Assembly: GCA_963732585.1 (NCBI GenBank)
Contig: CAVSZY010000001.1
Location: 124,001 to 188,000 of the forward strand
Length of the DNA stretch: 64,000 nucleotides
Direction of reading: 5' to 3'
Source: WLMZ01 sp963732585
GTDB lineage: Bacteria; Actinomycetota; Acidimicrobiia; Acidimicrobiales; Ilumatobacteraceae
Each line of letters opens with the position of its first letter. The stretch's first letter is position 1. A program made the translations under genes and the position numbers. A model generated the notes under the pieces. That model saw only the letters and a program-made list of their open reading frames with translations. It was not told where the DNA came from and did no database searches. This document shows positions 50,757 to 60,008 of the stretch, piece after piece.

Positions 50757-52573
50757 GGCGCGCTCAAGTCGAACTCGACCTTGCGATCGGTTGTCGCATT
50801 GACAAATTCCGTTTGGCTTGAAGCGGCGAAACCGCGCTGTGCCGGAACCGTAAACGTGTACGGCAGCACGGAATCCGGCAGGTTGATGTCGGCGCGTCCG
50901 TCGCTACCGGTTACCGCTGACACCTGGACGTTGAGGTCGCCACCGGTAACCAGCACCTGCAGGCCGGCCTGCTCTTTGACCTCGCCAAAAACCTGGCCCT
51001 TCACACGGACCTCGACCGATGGGGTCATGAACACGACATAGGTCGTCGGTGTCGTGACGTAGAACTGTTGCAGCACGCCTGGCCAGGCCAGCGAGAGAAC
51101 GAAGTAGGGCTTCGTGGAAGCTGGCAAGGTCATCGTCGCTTCGCCAGCAGCGTTCGTCACACGGATCAGCAGGACCCCCGTGTCGCCGCCACCGATGAGG
51201 AACGCCAGGTTGGGGATCGGCGCGCCGAGCGTGTCACGGAAGGCGAAGACCATCTGGGGAACGATCAGCGTGAAGCTCGTCGACACGTCCACGGTGCTCA
51301 CCTGCACGGTTTGGCTGAGTGTCTGCGACGGCACCCCGACGGTGTACGGCAGCACCGACGGGCTGAGAGCAAAGACGACATCGCCAGCGGCATTGCTGAC
51401 ACCGGAGACCGTGACGTTGTCGTCGCCGCCAGTGACCAACACTGGGATGCCGGTAAGCACACCACCGGCCGAGCTGAGGATATGAACGGTCAGATTCTTT
51501 GGCGGCGGCGGGGGCATGACGATGTTGTAGGTCGAGGTCAGATCGTCGGGATACTGGTTGGGGACGACCTGCGTTTCCGCAGCACCGCTGACCGGGGCCC
51601 CGGCGATCGACGATGTCGCCGAGAGGGTGTATGAGGTCGACGGAATCACCGGTTCGGCGCCGACGGTGGAGAAGTCAATGGTGCCGCCGGTGACCGCGAC
51701 GGTTTCGCTGCCGCGGCTTGAGGTGATCGTCAGCATCGAGTCATAGAGGAACGGGTCGCCGTTTGGTTTGACCAGGTTTGCCGTCACCGTCACCGTCTTG
51801 AACATGCGCACCGTGGTGGAGAACAACTGACTGGGGGCCAGCGTCGGCTTGACAGCTGGCGCCGGCGGTTGATCTTCGGGCAACACGGAGTAACCCGGCG
51901 AGCTGGCCGTGATCTCGTAGTTCGGTTTGGCCGTCGTCGTCGCCAGCAGGTCGGCGAACATTGTCCGACCTGAAGCGTCTGAGTAGTCCGAGCGGTTTGG
52001 GCTCGGACCGGAGCCGACGTTGACCGTTGCGCCGCCGATCGGCGTGTTGTTGGCATAGTCAGACACCAGCACTCGGATCGTGCCGCGGGTCAATGACGCC
52101 CGCTTCGGGGGCGCAACGATGGTCGACATATCGGCGAGGACGACGCCATCTCGGGACACGGCAACCCTCATCCGTTTGTAGTTGGCGTGGGTGGTAAACC
52201 CGCCGGGAATTGGATCGTCGACGAGCTGAATCGTGGTGGTGACGTCGAATGCAACGCCATTGACCGTTTCGATGGCGTCACGTGGAATCACCCCGGGGGG
52301 GTTGCCCGGATTGGTACCAAGGTCGGCGTAGGCAAAATTTCGCCCTTCCTCGATCGCCTCACTGGCCAATTCTTCGGCCAGCGAATGATCCTTTGAGGCG
52401 CTATAGACCCGATAGTTGCCAACCAGTTGGCTGGCGAAAATCAACGAGATCACCGAGAAGATCGCCAATGCCACGGCCATCTCGACGAGCGTGAAGCCGC
52501 TGTCGTCGCGACGGGTGCTGCGAGCGGGAGACCTCTACCCGCGGGCGGGTGTCGAACAACGAACGTCGGTCAT
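50753..52573 (-). CDS. Large minor pilin with Ig-like/CarboxypepD-reg repeats; in-frame TAG in leader
   Basis: The mature part begins with a prepilin signature (DDSGFTLVEMAVALAIFSVISLIFASQL) and extends ~590 residues. After ~110 residues come beta domains: a carboxypeptidase-regulatory-like module (GGATVNVGSGPSPNRSDYSDASG) and three repeats built on LVTGGD-x-NV ... NAAGD ... LPYT. These suit a pilus-tip adhesin. No start codon exists in frame upstream of the leader until ATG 52573, and a TAG at 52535-52537 lies between them (12 codons, TAG, then RSPARSTRRDDSG). Thus the leader is interrupted, or a base is wrong, or a non-standard start is used. ATG 52480 would remove the processing site. Confidence 0.7.
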
Positions 52574-52651
52574 GACTGAGTCATCGGCCTGGTCCGCAAG
52601 CGGTTGAGTGAAACATACAGAATCCTGTAAGTCGAACCCGCTCCGCGGTCG

Positions 52652-54041
52652 TTACGCAGCAAGCTCACGGAAGCTGACGACGGTGTATTGACCAGCCAGC
52701 GTTGGGAAGAACGGCGGCGGCGAGGTGGAAAGGTTGACGTCGTACTCGTAGAGCCGGGTGGCAAACATGCTCATGAACCCCGATTTGTTCGAGGCAGAGG
52801 ACCCGAGAAGATGAAAGGTGCCGTTGTGCACGAGATAGTCGGTGGTCGAGCGGAACGTGCCCGTTTGGGCGATGACCGAGGCGTGCAAGCGTTGTGCTCG
52901 CTGAGGTCCAATGGGCGACGATCACGCTGCCGCGGGCGATCGATCCCAAGTACGTCGGCATCCGGGTCGCCGTAGGTCAGGTTTCCGCCGATGACGATGT
53001 CATTTCCGGAGCCGATGGTCTGGCTTGCGCTGGAGACACCGTCGACGATCACGGACTGGGGCGAGTAGATCGCTCCGTTGGCTGGCGCAGCGAAAGGCAC
53101 CGGTGCGCTGCACGAACCCGCACACCATTCCGGCGGCGACGATGCCGCCGCGTATGCAGGAGCGCAACAGCAACGTGCCGTCGCTTTGGAAGCTCATCCA
53201 CCAATGATCGATGGTCGGGTCGTCGAGCCGCAGCCCACCGGCGGCGGATGCGTTGTTGATCTCGATAAGTGAATCGGTGAAGCGATTGAAGTTGATCGGC
53301 TGGGTGACCTGGCTGCGAATATCAGGCACGGTCAGCGAATCGAACACCTGGGCGCCATCGAAAAGTCGACTTGGATCCGTGCCGAGGACCCGACCCTCGG
53401 AGTACAGGTTGCCGTGGGCGTTGCCGAGGTGCGTCAGGTTGTGGCTGACCCGCCAGTATCGAGGCCGAGATAGATCTTGCCGTAGGTGGTCGCCCCCGGG
53501 CCAAACGTTTGATCGGATTCGAAACATAGGCGTAGTCGGCGATCGATGCCGGGCGAACTCGGACTTCGAGGACCCGCTCCTCGGTGGTCGAACCGACCTT
53601 TCGGCCGATGGCGACGATGCGGATCGTTCCGACGCAGGAGGCGAGACCTCGATGTTGTACTCGTACCCATTGGGTAGCGGGCGCCAAGCGATTGCGCGAC
53701 GTCGGATAGATCCAAGCTCCATCACCCGTCCACGGCATTGCCGCCGGCGATGGTGACATTGCTCGGCGATCGACGAGTCGATTCCGCCGGATGGACCAAT
53801 TGAGGAAGTAGCTGCCATCCTGCGTCAGCTTGGAGACATAGTCCTCGACGCCGGCCTCCGCCGCTTGGAATGATGCCTGCCGCCGGGCGTTGCGCGTGCT
53901 GCGGTCAAACTCGGCAACCGAGTTGGATGTCGAGATGGCGATGATCGATGTCAACACCACCCCGAGAATGATGATGGCAATCATCGCTGCGCCGCGTGTC
54001 GCCGTCGGCGGGTTGTGTCGTGACTTGAAGCGTTCGATCAT
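52652..54041 (-). pseudogene. Second PilX-like gene, multiply frameshifted
   Basis: Paralogue of the 48756-50154 gene. It starts well (TATRGAAMIAIIILGVVLTSIIAISTSNSVAEFDRSTRNARRQASFQAAEAG) but the coding frame changes at least five times. Conserved pieces can be read in all three frames: LPNGYEYNIEVS, VGSTTEERVLEVRV, ATTYGKIYLGLDTGG, GNLYSEGRVLGTDPSRLFDGAQVFDS, NGAIYSPQSVIVDGVSSASQTIG and the ending SGFMSMFATRLYEYDVNL ... FRELAA. The conserved segments match the intact copy without stop codons, so the damage is young or reflects sequence errors. Confidence 0.75.
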
Positions 54042-54640
54042 CCCGCGCTCCGAATGCTGACGTCGGTGCTATACGTCGAGGTTGCCGCGTCGCTCAATTC
54101 CGAGCTTGGACTGCAGCACGAGTATGAATCTCCACGTTGAGCACGTCTGCCGGATCCGTCGTCGCGGCACCGTCGTCGTCGGCGAATGCGAACAGGTCGT
54201 TGTTCGTCACACCGACCAGCACAGAACGCCACGTCGGGGTGATCACAGGAAAGCTCCACGGGGCCGCGCCGCTGTTCGCTGCTGAGGATCTCGGAGCGCT
54301 CCAACTCGAACCGGTCAGGCGATACACACCTTGCGCATACGCATCGGTTCGCCACGATCGGGCGTGTAGATCGTCACCGTGGTCGCGCTGATGTCGGCGA
54401 CGGCGGGGACGGCGATGATCCCCAGTGCCGCTTTGGCGCAGATCGGTGATCAGTTGGTCGATCGCCAGGCGAGACGCTGCAGCGGATGCCGTCGAGGAAT
54501 CGATCGCCGCGGTCTGCTGCAGGCTCGTCGAGACCTGCGTGAAGATCAGCGTCATCACAGCAACGAAGATGGCCAAGCGTGACCATGAACTCGACAAGGG
54601 TGAACCCGGCCGAGCGGTCGTCCAGCTCGCCTTCGCCCAT
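54038..54640 (-). pseudogene. Second PilW-like minor prepilin, frameshifted
   Basis: Paralogue of the 50154-50756 gene. The start (ATG 54640) leads to RSAGFTLVEFMVTL; other frames carry AVMTLIFTQVSTSLQQTAAIDSS, LAIDQLITDLRQ, VYRLTGSSWSAPRSS, FPVITPTWRSVLVGVTNND and the last TDVSIRSAG. At least three frame changes are needed. It overlaps the downstream PilX-like pseudogene start by 4 bases, the same layout as the intact cassette. Confidence 0.72.
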
Positions 54641-54670
54641 CTGATCGTCGCTCCAGCGGGCCGAGGCCCA

Positions 54671-55856
54671 TCACATGCCCACGGGCGGGGTGGTCGTCGA
54701 CGTCGTGCTCGAACGTGCATCGACATCTCGTCGACATGGTCGGGCCCGGAGGTCGGCACGCCGCTCGATGAGCTCGAGGTGGTCGAGGAAGGCCAGTAGT
54801 ACGGGGTCATCACCACCGTAATCGAGGTCGTAAGGCTCGACGGGTACCGGTCGGCGACGACGAGTTGCTGCCATCCGCCGTCATACTCGGTGATCGCCGG
54901 GTCACGCGCCCAGGCCCCAACGCTGTACCACATCATCGGGATGACGGGATCGGGACCGGTACCGAGCGGAACCTGCCGAGATCGTCCCCGACGAGCCCGT
55001 CACTTTGACGCTCGCCCCGCCGCGGCTCGATTCAACCCATACCCAGGTGTACGGAGCGGCAACGAATGGAGTGCCGTCGGGGTTGACCAGGTTGACCTGG
55101 ATCGACACCGTCTTGAACAAACGGATCGTGGTGTCGAACACCTGCGTCGGCCCAAAGGAGGTGTACACCGCCGGGTTCGGGGGGACATCCTCCGGGTACA
55201 CCGTGTAGCCAGACTTCGAGCCAGCGATCGAGTACTTCGGGACGGCGGGCGTCGTCGGCAACAGGCCGGTCATCGTCACGCGCCCGTCGATATCGGTGAG
55301 TTCGGTGCGCGTCGGGCTCGGTCCGCCGGAGACGGTGACCGTCGCTCCGGCGAGCGGTTGGTTGATGGCGAAGTCGGCGACGCGCACGCGCATCATCGCC
55401 GTGCTCGCCGCGGTGCCGTCGCTGGCCGAAAAGACCGTTGCTAGGTCGGCCAATGCAGCGCCACCGCTGAGTACCGTCACCCGCAATTGTTTGTAGGTCG
55501 ATGCACCTTCATTGACCGCTGTGACCTGGCTGTTGATCGTAAAGGTCATCCCGTTCAGCGACCTGCTTTGTGTTCCCGGGATGACGCCCGCCGGGCTGCC
55601 AGCAACGATGCCGACATCTGCATAATCCAACGCCCGCGCCTCCTCGACGGATCGCCGCCGCCAGTTGTTCAGCGACCGTGCGCTGTTTGGAGCGCGACAG
55701 CACCGAATAGTTGTTTGCCAGTTGCGAGGCGAAGAGCACCGAGAGCACCGAGAACACGGCGAGCGCCACGGTCATCTCAATGATCGTGAAGCCGCGGTCA
55801 TCACCGATCGAGCACCCGCGGTCGCTGCCCCGCGGGGACGAGATCGTGCGGTTCAT
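54671..55856 (-). pseudogene. Second large minor pilin, shorter and frameshifted
   Basis: Paralogue of the 50753-52573 gene. ATG 55856 gives an intact leader (IGDDRGFTIIEMTVALAVFS, processing before Phe). The frame breaks after TVAEQLAA (~55650), resumes as YADVGIVAGSPAGVIPG ... GGPSPTRTELTDIDGRVTMTGLLP ... PDGTPFVAAPYTW, and breaks again near 54960 and 54720. The probable end is TGA at 54671 after STTSTTTPPVGM. It lacks the three LVTGGD repeats of the first copy, so it is a shorter variant. Confidence 0.72.
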
Positions 55857-55863
55857 CGCCGAC

Positions 55864-57078
55864 TCAGTTCACGATCGTGATCAGCTTGAAGATTGGCATG
55901 TACAAGGCGACGATCATGCCGCCGACGACGAGGCCCATGAAGACCATCAACAATGGTTCGATCATCGAGGTCAGGGCATCGACGGTCGCTTCCACCTCTT
56001 CCTCGTAGAAGTCGGCCATCTTCTCCAACATCTCGTCGAGGGCACCGGTCTCTTCACCGACGGCCATCATCTGCACAACCATCGGAGGAAAGACCGGGTG
56101 ATCGCCGAGGGCAACCGACACGTTGGTACCAGTGCGCACCTTCTCGCGGGCCTCGTCGATTCCCTTGGCGACAACAGCGTTGCCCGCTGTCTCGGCGACG
56201 ATGGTCATCGACTCGATCACCGGCACACCAGCACGCAACAGCGAAGCGAGCGTCCGAGCGAAACGGGCGATCGCCGTCTTCGTGGTCAGCACGCCAAAGA
56301 CCGGGGCCTTGAGCTTGAACTGATCGAACCTCAAGGTGCCGCTCTCGGTGGCCTTCCACTTCTTGAACATCGCCCCGCCGAAGACCAGGCCGATGAGCAC
56401 CATCCACCATGAGCTGGTCAGGATGGAAGAGATCTTCAACAACACGCGGGTGGGTGCCGGCAAGGTGCCGTTGAGGTTGGCGTACATGCCTTCGAAGCGG
56501 GGCACGATGAACAGCAACATGCCGGTGGCGATCAGCACGACCATGATGCCGACCATCACCGGATAGGCCATCGCAGAGCGGACCTTGCCGCGCAGCTCGG
56601 CCTGCTTCTCCAACGTCTTGGCCAGCCGGAGCAGCACCGTGTCGAGCATGCCGCCCGATTCTCCGGCTTTGACCATCGGCTGGAACAACGCGGGAAACAC
56701 GCCCTCACGTCGTTCGATGGCCTGGTTCAGCGACATACCGCGTTCGATATCGGAACCGATCTCCTTGATCGCACCAGCGAGCCGCTTGTTCTCGGTCTGC
56801 TCGGCGAGAATGTCGAGGGCGCGGATCAGCGGCATGCCAGCAGCGATCATCGTCGCCATCTGGCGGGCCATCACCGCGTGCTCGCGGACGCCGATCTTCT
56901 GTTGGCCAAGACTCATCTCCCGGTCACTGAACGACTTGCGCTTGGCCTGAATGTCGAGCGGGGAATAGCCCATCTCGCGCAACTTGCTGGCGACGAGCTC
57001 CTTGCTCGGGGCCTCCAGGGTGCCCTCGATCATGGTCCCCTGTTGGTCACGGACCTTGTAGGCAAACGTTGTTGACAT
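55864..57078 (-). CDS. pilC: Type IV pilus inner-membrane platform protein
   Basis: A 404-residue PilC/GspF. Two GspF repeats are seen: FARQ-like VMARQMATMIAAGMPLIRALDI with GVFPALFQPMVKAGESGGMLD, and the second FARTLASLLRAGVPVIESM with FPPMVVQMMAVGEETGALDE, each followed by membrane segments (YPVMVGIMVVLIATGMLLFIVP; PLLMVFMGLVVGGMIVALYMPI). The N-terminal ~70 residues are the usual FAYKVRD domain. It couples the ATPases to pilin assembly. GGAAGG lies 6 bases before the ATG. Confidence 0.96.
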   Translation of the reverse strand: MSTTFAYKVRDQQGTMIEGTLEAPSKELVASKLREMGYSPLDIQAKRKSFSDREMSLGQQKIGVREHAVMARQMATMIAAGMPLIRALDILAEQTENKRLAGAIKEIGSDIERGMSLNQAIERREGVFPALFQPMVKAGESGGMLDTVLLRLAKTLEKQAELRGKVRSAMAYPVMVGIMVVLIATGMLLFIVPRFEGMYANLNGTLPAPTRVLLKISSILTSSWWMVLIGLVFGGAMFKKWKATESGTLRFDQFKLKAPVFGVLTTKTAIARFARTLASLLRAGVPVIESMTIVAETAGNAVVAKGIDEAREKVRTGTNVSVALGDHPVFPPMVVQMMAVGEETGALDEMLEKMADFYEEEVEATVDALTSMIEPLLMVFMGLVVGGMIVALYMPIFKLITIVN

Positions 57079-57089
57079 GATTGACCTTC

Positions 57090-58316
57090 CTATCGACGCG
57101 TGCCAAGAAGGCTGCGAAGGTTTTCTGGATCTGCGGCTCGTTCGAGCGCGACAGCTGAGGTAATCGTTCCGGCGCGCACCAGCTGGGCCAGGCTTTGGTC
57201 CATGGTGACCATGCCGAGCTGGGCCCCGGCCTGCATCTGCGTGACGATCTGGAAGCCCTTCTTCTCACGAATCAGGTTGCGGATCGCCGGCGTGGTGATC
57301 ATCACTTCCGCCGCCAAACAACGGCCGCGACCGTCGGCCGTCGGCAACAGTTGCTGGGTAATCACGGCCTTGAGCGTGGAGGCCAACATGGTGCGCACCT
57401 GGTCCTGCTGCTCAGACGGGAAGACGTCGACGATGCGGTCGATGGTCTGCGGCGCCGACTGGGTGTGCAGCGTGGCGAACACGAGGTGACCGGTTTCGGC
57501 CGCGGTCAGCGCCATGTGAATCGTTTCCAAGTCACGAAGCTCGCCGACGAGGATGACGTCGGGGTCTTCACGCAAGGCTCGCTTCAAACCGGAGGCGAAC
57601 GAATGGGTATCGCGGCCGACCTCACGTTGGTTGACGATCGCCTGTGCGTGTGAATGCAAGAACTCGATCGGGTCTTCGCAAGACAAGATGTGCACCGACT
57701 TGGTGTGGTTGATGATGTCCAACATCGAGGCCAGCGTCGTCGACTTGCCGGAACCCGTTGGGCCGGTAACGAGCACTAGTCCGCGTGCCAGGTCGGTGAG
57801 CTTGCGCACCGTCGGCGGCACGCCCAACGACTCGAAGGGCGGGATCTTGAACGGAATGACGCGCATCACGGCGCCGATCGAGCCACGCTGGCGGAAGACG
57901 TTGACACGGAAGCGGCTGCGACCGGGGATCGTGTAGGCCAGGTCGAGTTCCCAGTCCTGTTCGAACTCGCGCCGTTGGCGCTCATCGAGCATCGGATAGA
58001 TCAGCGACATGTTGATGTCGTTGTTCAGCGTGCAGTAGTCCTCGAGACGGTCGAGCACGCCCTTGACGCGCACCACCGGCTTTGAGCCGACGGAGAGGTG
58101 CAAGTCGGAGCCTTCGACGTCGAGAAGCAACTGCAACAGCTCGTCGATCGACTGTGGCCGGCGGTTACCCGACGGTGCCATCTGCGGACGCTGCGCCGGC
58201 GCGGCGCCGGGGTGCCCGGCGGGCGCATGTTGTGGCGCGGGCGGGGCATCGAAGCCACGCGGCTGCAGTGCGGTGTTGATCGGATTCTGCCAACCCGTCT
58301 GACGGTCGGTGTTCAT
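57090..58316 (-). CDS. pilT: Type IV pilus retraction ATPase
   Basis: A 408-residue PilT. A Pro/Ala-rich N-terminus (~1-50) precedes the N2 domain (LQLLLDVEGSDLHLSVGSKPVVRVKG) and the ATPase with Walker A GPTGSGKSTT (185-194), the Asp box SCEDPIEFLHSHAQAIVNQREVG characteristic of PilT, Walker B ALREDPDVILVGELRD and the His box ATLHTQSA. It would power pilus disassembly (twitching or DNA uptake). Gap of 11 bases to pilC and 25 to pilB. Confidence 0.94.
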   Translation of the reverse strand: MNTDRQTGWQNPINTALQPRGFDAPPAPQHAPAGHPGAAPAQRPQMAPSGNRRPQSIDELLQLLLDVEGSDLHLSVGSKPVVRVKGVLDRLEDYCTLNNDINMSLIYPMLDERQRREFEQDWELDLAYTIPGRSRFRVNVFRQRGSIGAVMRVIPFKIPPFESLGVPPTVRKLTDLARGLVLVTGPTGSGKSTTLASMLDIINHTKSVHILSCEDPIEFLHSHAQAIVNQREVGRDTHSFASGLKRALREDPDVILVGELRDLETIHMALTAAETGHLVFATLHTQSAPQTIDRIVDVFPSEQQDQVRTMLASTLKAVITQQLLPTADGRGRCLAAEVMITTPAIRNLIREKKGFQIVTQMQAGAQLGMVTMDQSLAQLVRAGTITSAVALERAADPENLRSLLGTRR

Positions 58317-58341
58317 GATGGATTGGTCCCTTTGCTGTCGC

Positions 58342-59841
58342 TCACGTGATGACTCGCGAAATCTCTTCGATGGTGGTCAGGCCGTTGCCGACCTTGCGCA
58401 ATCCGTCCTCGCGCAGCGGGATCATGCCGTTCTCCATCGCCGCCCGACGTACATCATCGGTCGAACCGCGGTGGACAATAAGGCGTTCGATCTCTTCGTT
58501 GACGAGCATGACCTCATGGATCGCCAGGCGGCCGCGGTAGCCAGTGCCCCCGCATGCCTTGCAGCCGACCGCCCGAAACAGCTCCGTCGGCATCGCCGTG
58601 CGGTTGTTCCATCCAGCAGCCGTGAGATCTTCGGGGTGTGGCGTGTACTGCTCTTTGCACTCGCCGCAGAGCCGACGCGCAAGGCGTTGGGCCAACACAC
58701 AGTCGAGCGAGGCGGCGATGAGGAAGGGCTCGATGCCCATCTCCAAAAGTCGAAGCGGGGTGGACGGCGCGTCGTTGGTGTGCAAGGTCGACAACACGAG
58801 GTGGCCGGTGAGGGCTGCCTCGATGGCGATGACGCCGGTCTCCTTGTCGCGGATTTCACCAACGAGGACGATGTCGGGGTCTTGACGCAGGATGGAACGT
58901 AAGGCGCTGGCGAAGCTCAGCCCGGCGCGGTTGTTGGTCTGCACCTGGTTGATGTTTGGCAAGCGGTACTCGACCGGATCTTCGACCGTGACGATGTTGC
59001 GCGTCGGGTCGTTGAGCTCGCTGAGCGTTGCATACAGCGTGGTCGACTTACCCGAACCGGTTGGCCCGGTGACAAGCAAGGCGCCGTAGGGCTTGCGGAA
59101 CGAACTCTCGTAGGCCGCCGCCTGCTCCGGCAGGAAGCCCATGTTGGTCAACGACAGCACCGCTGACGATTGATCGAGGATACGCATGACGATTTTCTCG
59201 CCGTACACCGTTGGCAGCGTCGAGACGCGCAGGTCGATGGAACGACCTTCGATCATCACCGACATACGGCCGTCTTGGGGCTTGCGGCGCTCGGCGATGT
59301 CGATGTCGGCCATCACCTTGAGACGAGAGGTGACCCCGGAGTGAATGCTGCGCGGCTGACGCATCTGCTCGTGGAGCACGCCGTCGATTCGGGTGCGAAT
59401 TCGGAGGTCGGTTTCGGTCGGCTCGACGTGGATGTCGGAAGCGCGTGATTCAGCGGCTTGCAGGATGACCATGTTGACGAACTTGACGATCGGGGCGTCA
59501 TCGGAGATGGCGTCGACGCGAGCGAGGTCGCTGCCGGCAACGTCGGTGTCGCTGAGCACGCCGGCCGCAAGGCTGGCGGCATCGTGGGCACCACGAGTGG
59601 CCTCGGTCATCAACTCAGCAAGACGGATCTCCGGCAGTTGCACACGCAGGAACCGCTCACCAAGCACGGCGCGCAAGTCGTCGACAGCAGTGAGGTCACC
59701 GATGTCGGCCATGCCGACGACCAGGCGACCTTCGTGACGACGAAGAGCAACCGCGCGGTACCGCCGAACAATGTGGGGTGGAAGGAGCCCAAGGAACGTC
59801 GGATCGGAGTGATCGATGGGCACGCTGGTTGCGACAGACAT
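58342..59841 (-). CDS. pilB: Type IV pilus assembly ATPase (PilB/GspE)
   Basis: A 499-residue assembly ATPase. It has the GspE N-terminal domain (residues 1-90), DAPIVKFVNMVILQAAESRASDIHVEP, Walker A GPTGSGKSTT (259-268), VEDPVEY, Walker B LRQDPDIVLVGEIRD, the His box STLHTNDA and a zinc site with Cys 392, 395, 427 and 430 (LCGEC ... CKACGGTGY). It drives pilus extension. It is the first gene on the minus strand, divergent from pilM across 167 bases. Confidence 0.95.
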   Translation of the reverse strand: MSVATSVPIDHSDPTFLGLLPPHIVRRYRAVALRRHEGRLVVGMADIGDLTAVDDLRAVLGERFLRVQLPEIRLAELMTEATRGAHDAASLAAGVLSDTDVAGSDLARVDAISDDAPIVKFVNMVILQAAESRASDIHVEPTETDLRIRTRIDGVLHEQMRQPRSIHSGVTSRLKVMADIDIAERRKPQDGRMSVMIEGRSIDLRVSTLPTVYGEKIVMRILDQSSAVLSLTNMGFLPEQAAAYESSFRKPYGALLVTGPTGSGKSTTLYATLSELNDPTRNIVTVEDPVEYRLPNINQVQTNNRAGLSFASALRSILRQDPDIVLVGEIRDKETGVIAIEAALTGHLVLSTLHTNDAPSTPLRLLEMGIEPFLIAASLDCVLAQRLARRLCGECKEQYTPHPEDLTAAGWNNRTAMPTELFRAVGCKACGGTGYRGRLAIHEVMLVNEEIERLIVHRGSTDDVRRAAMENGMIPLREDGLRKVGNGLTTIEEISRVIT

Positions 59842-59944
59842 GGCCCCTTACATCGGCATCACTTGGCCACAGTGAAGCAGAAAAGAATGTTTCCAGATAC
59901 TGCTCAGCCGCGCCGCAATGCGACCGATGAACTCACTCGACAAC

Positions 59945-59973
59945 GTCTGTGACAACCGATTTTGGTGACAGAC
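59945..59973. promoter_or_regulatory. Dyad and direct repeats between pilB and pilM
   Basis: GTCTGT and ACAGAC are perfect arms 17 bases apart, and GTGACA occurs twice (59949 and 59965, 16 bases apart) in the divergent pilB/pilM promoter region. This may be a regulator site acting on both operons. Confidence 0.4.
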
Positions 59974-60008
59974 GCGCCCAGCGCACGCATCTTGTGGAGG
60001 AAAGTCTT

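Noticed and set aside
47641..55856. Insertion sequence or transposon as the cause of the pilin duplication
   Set aside because: No transposase frame or terminal inverted repeats are visible at the cassette borders.
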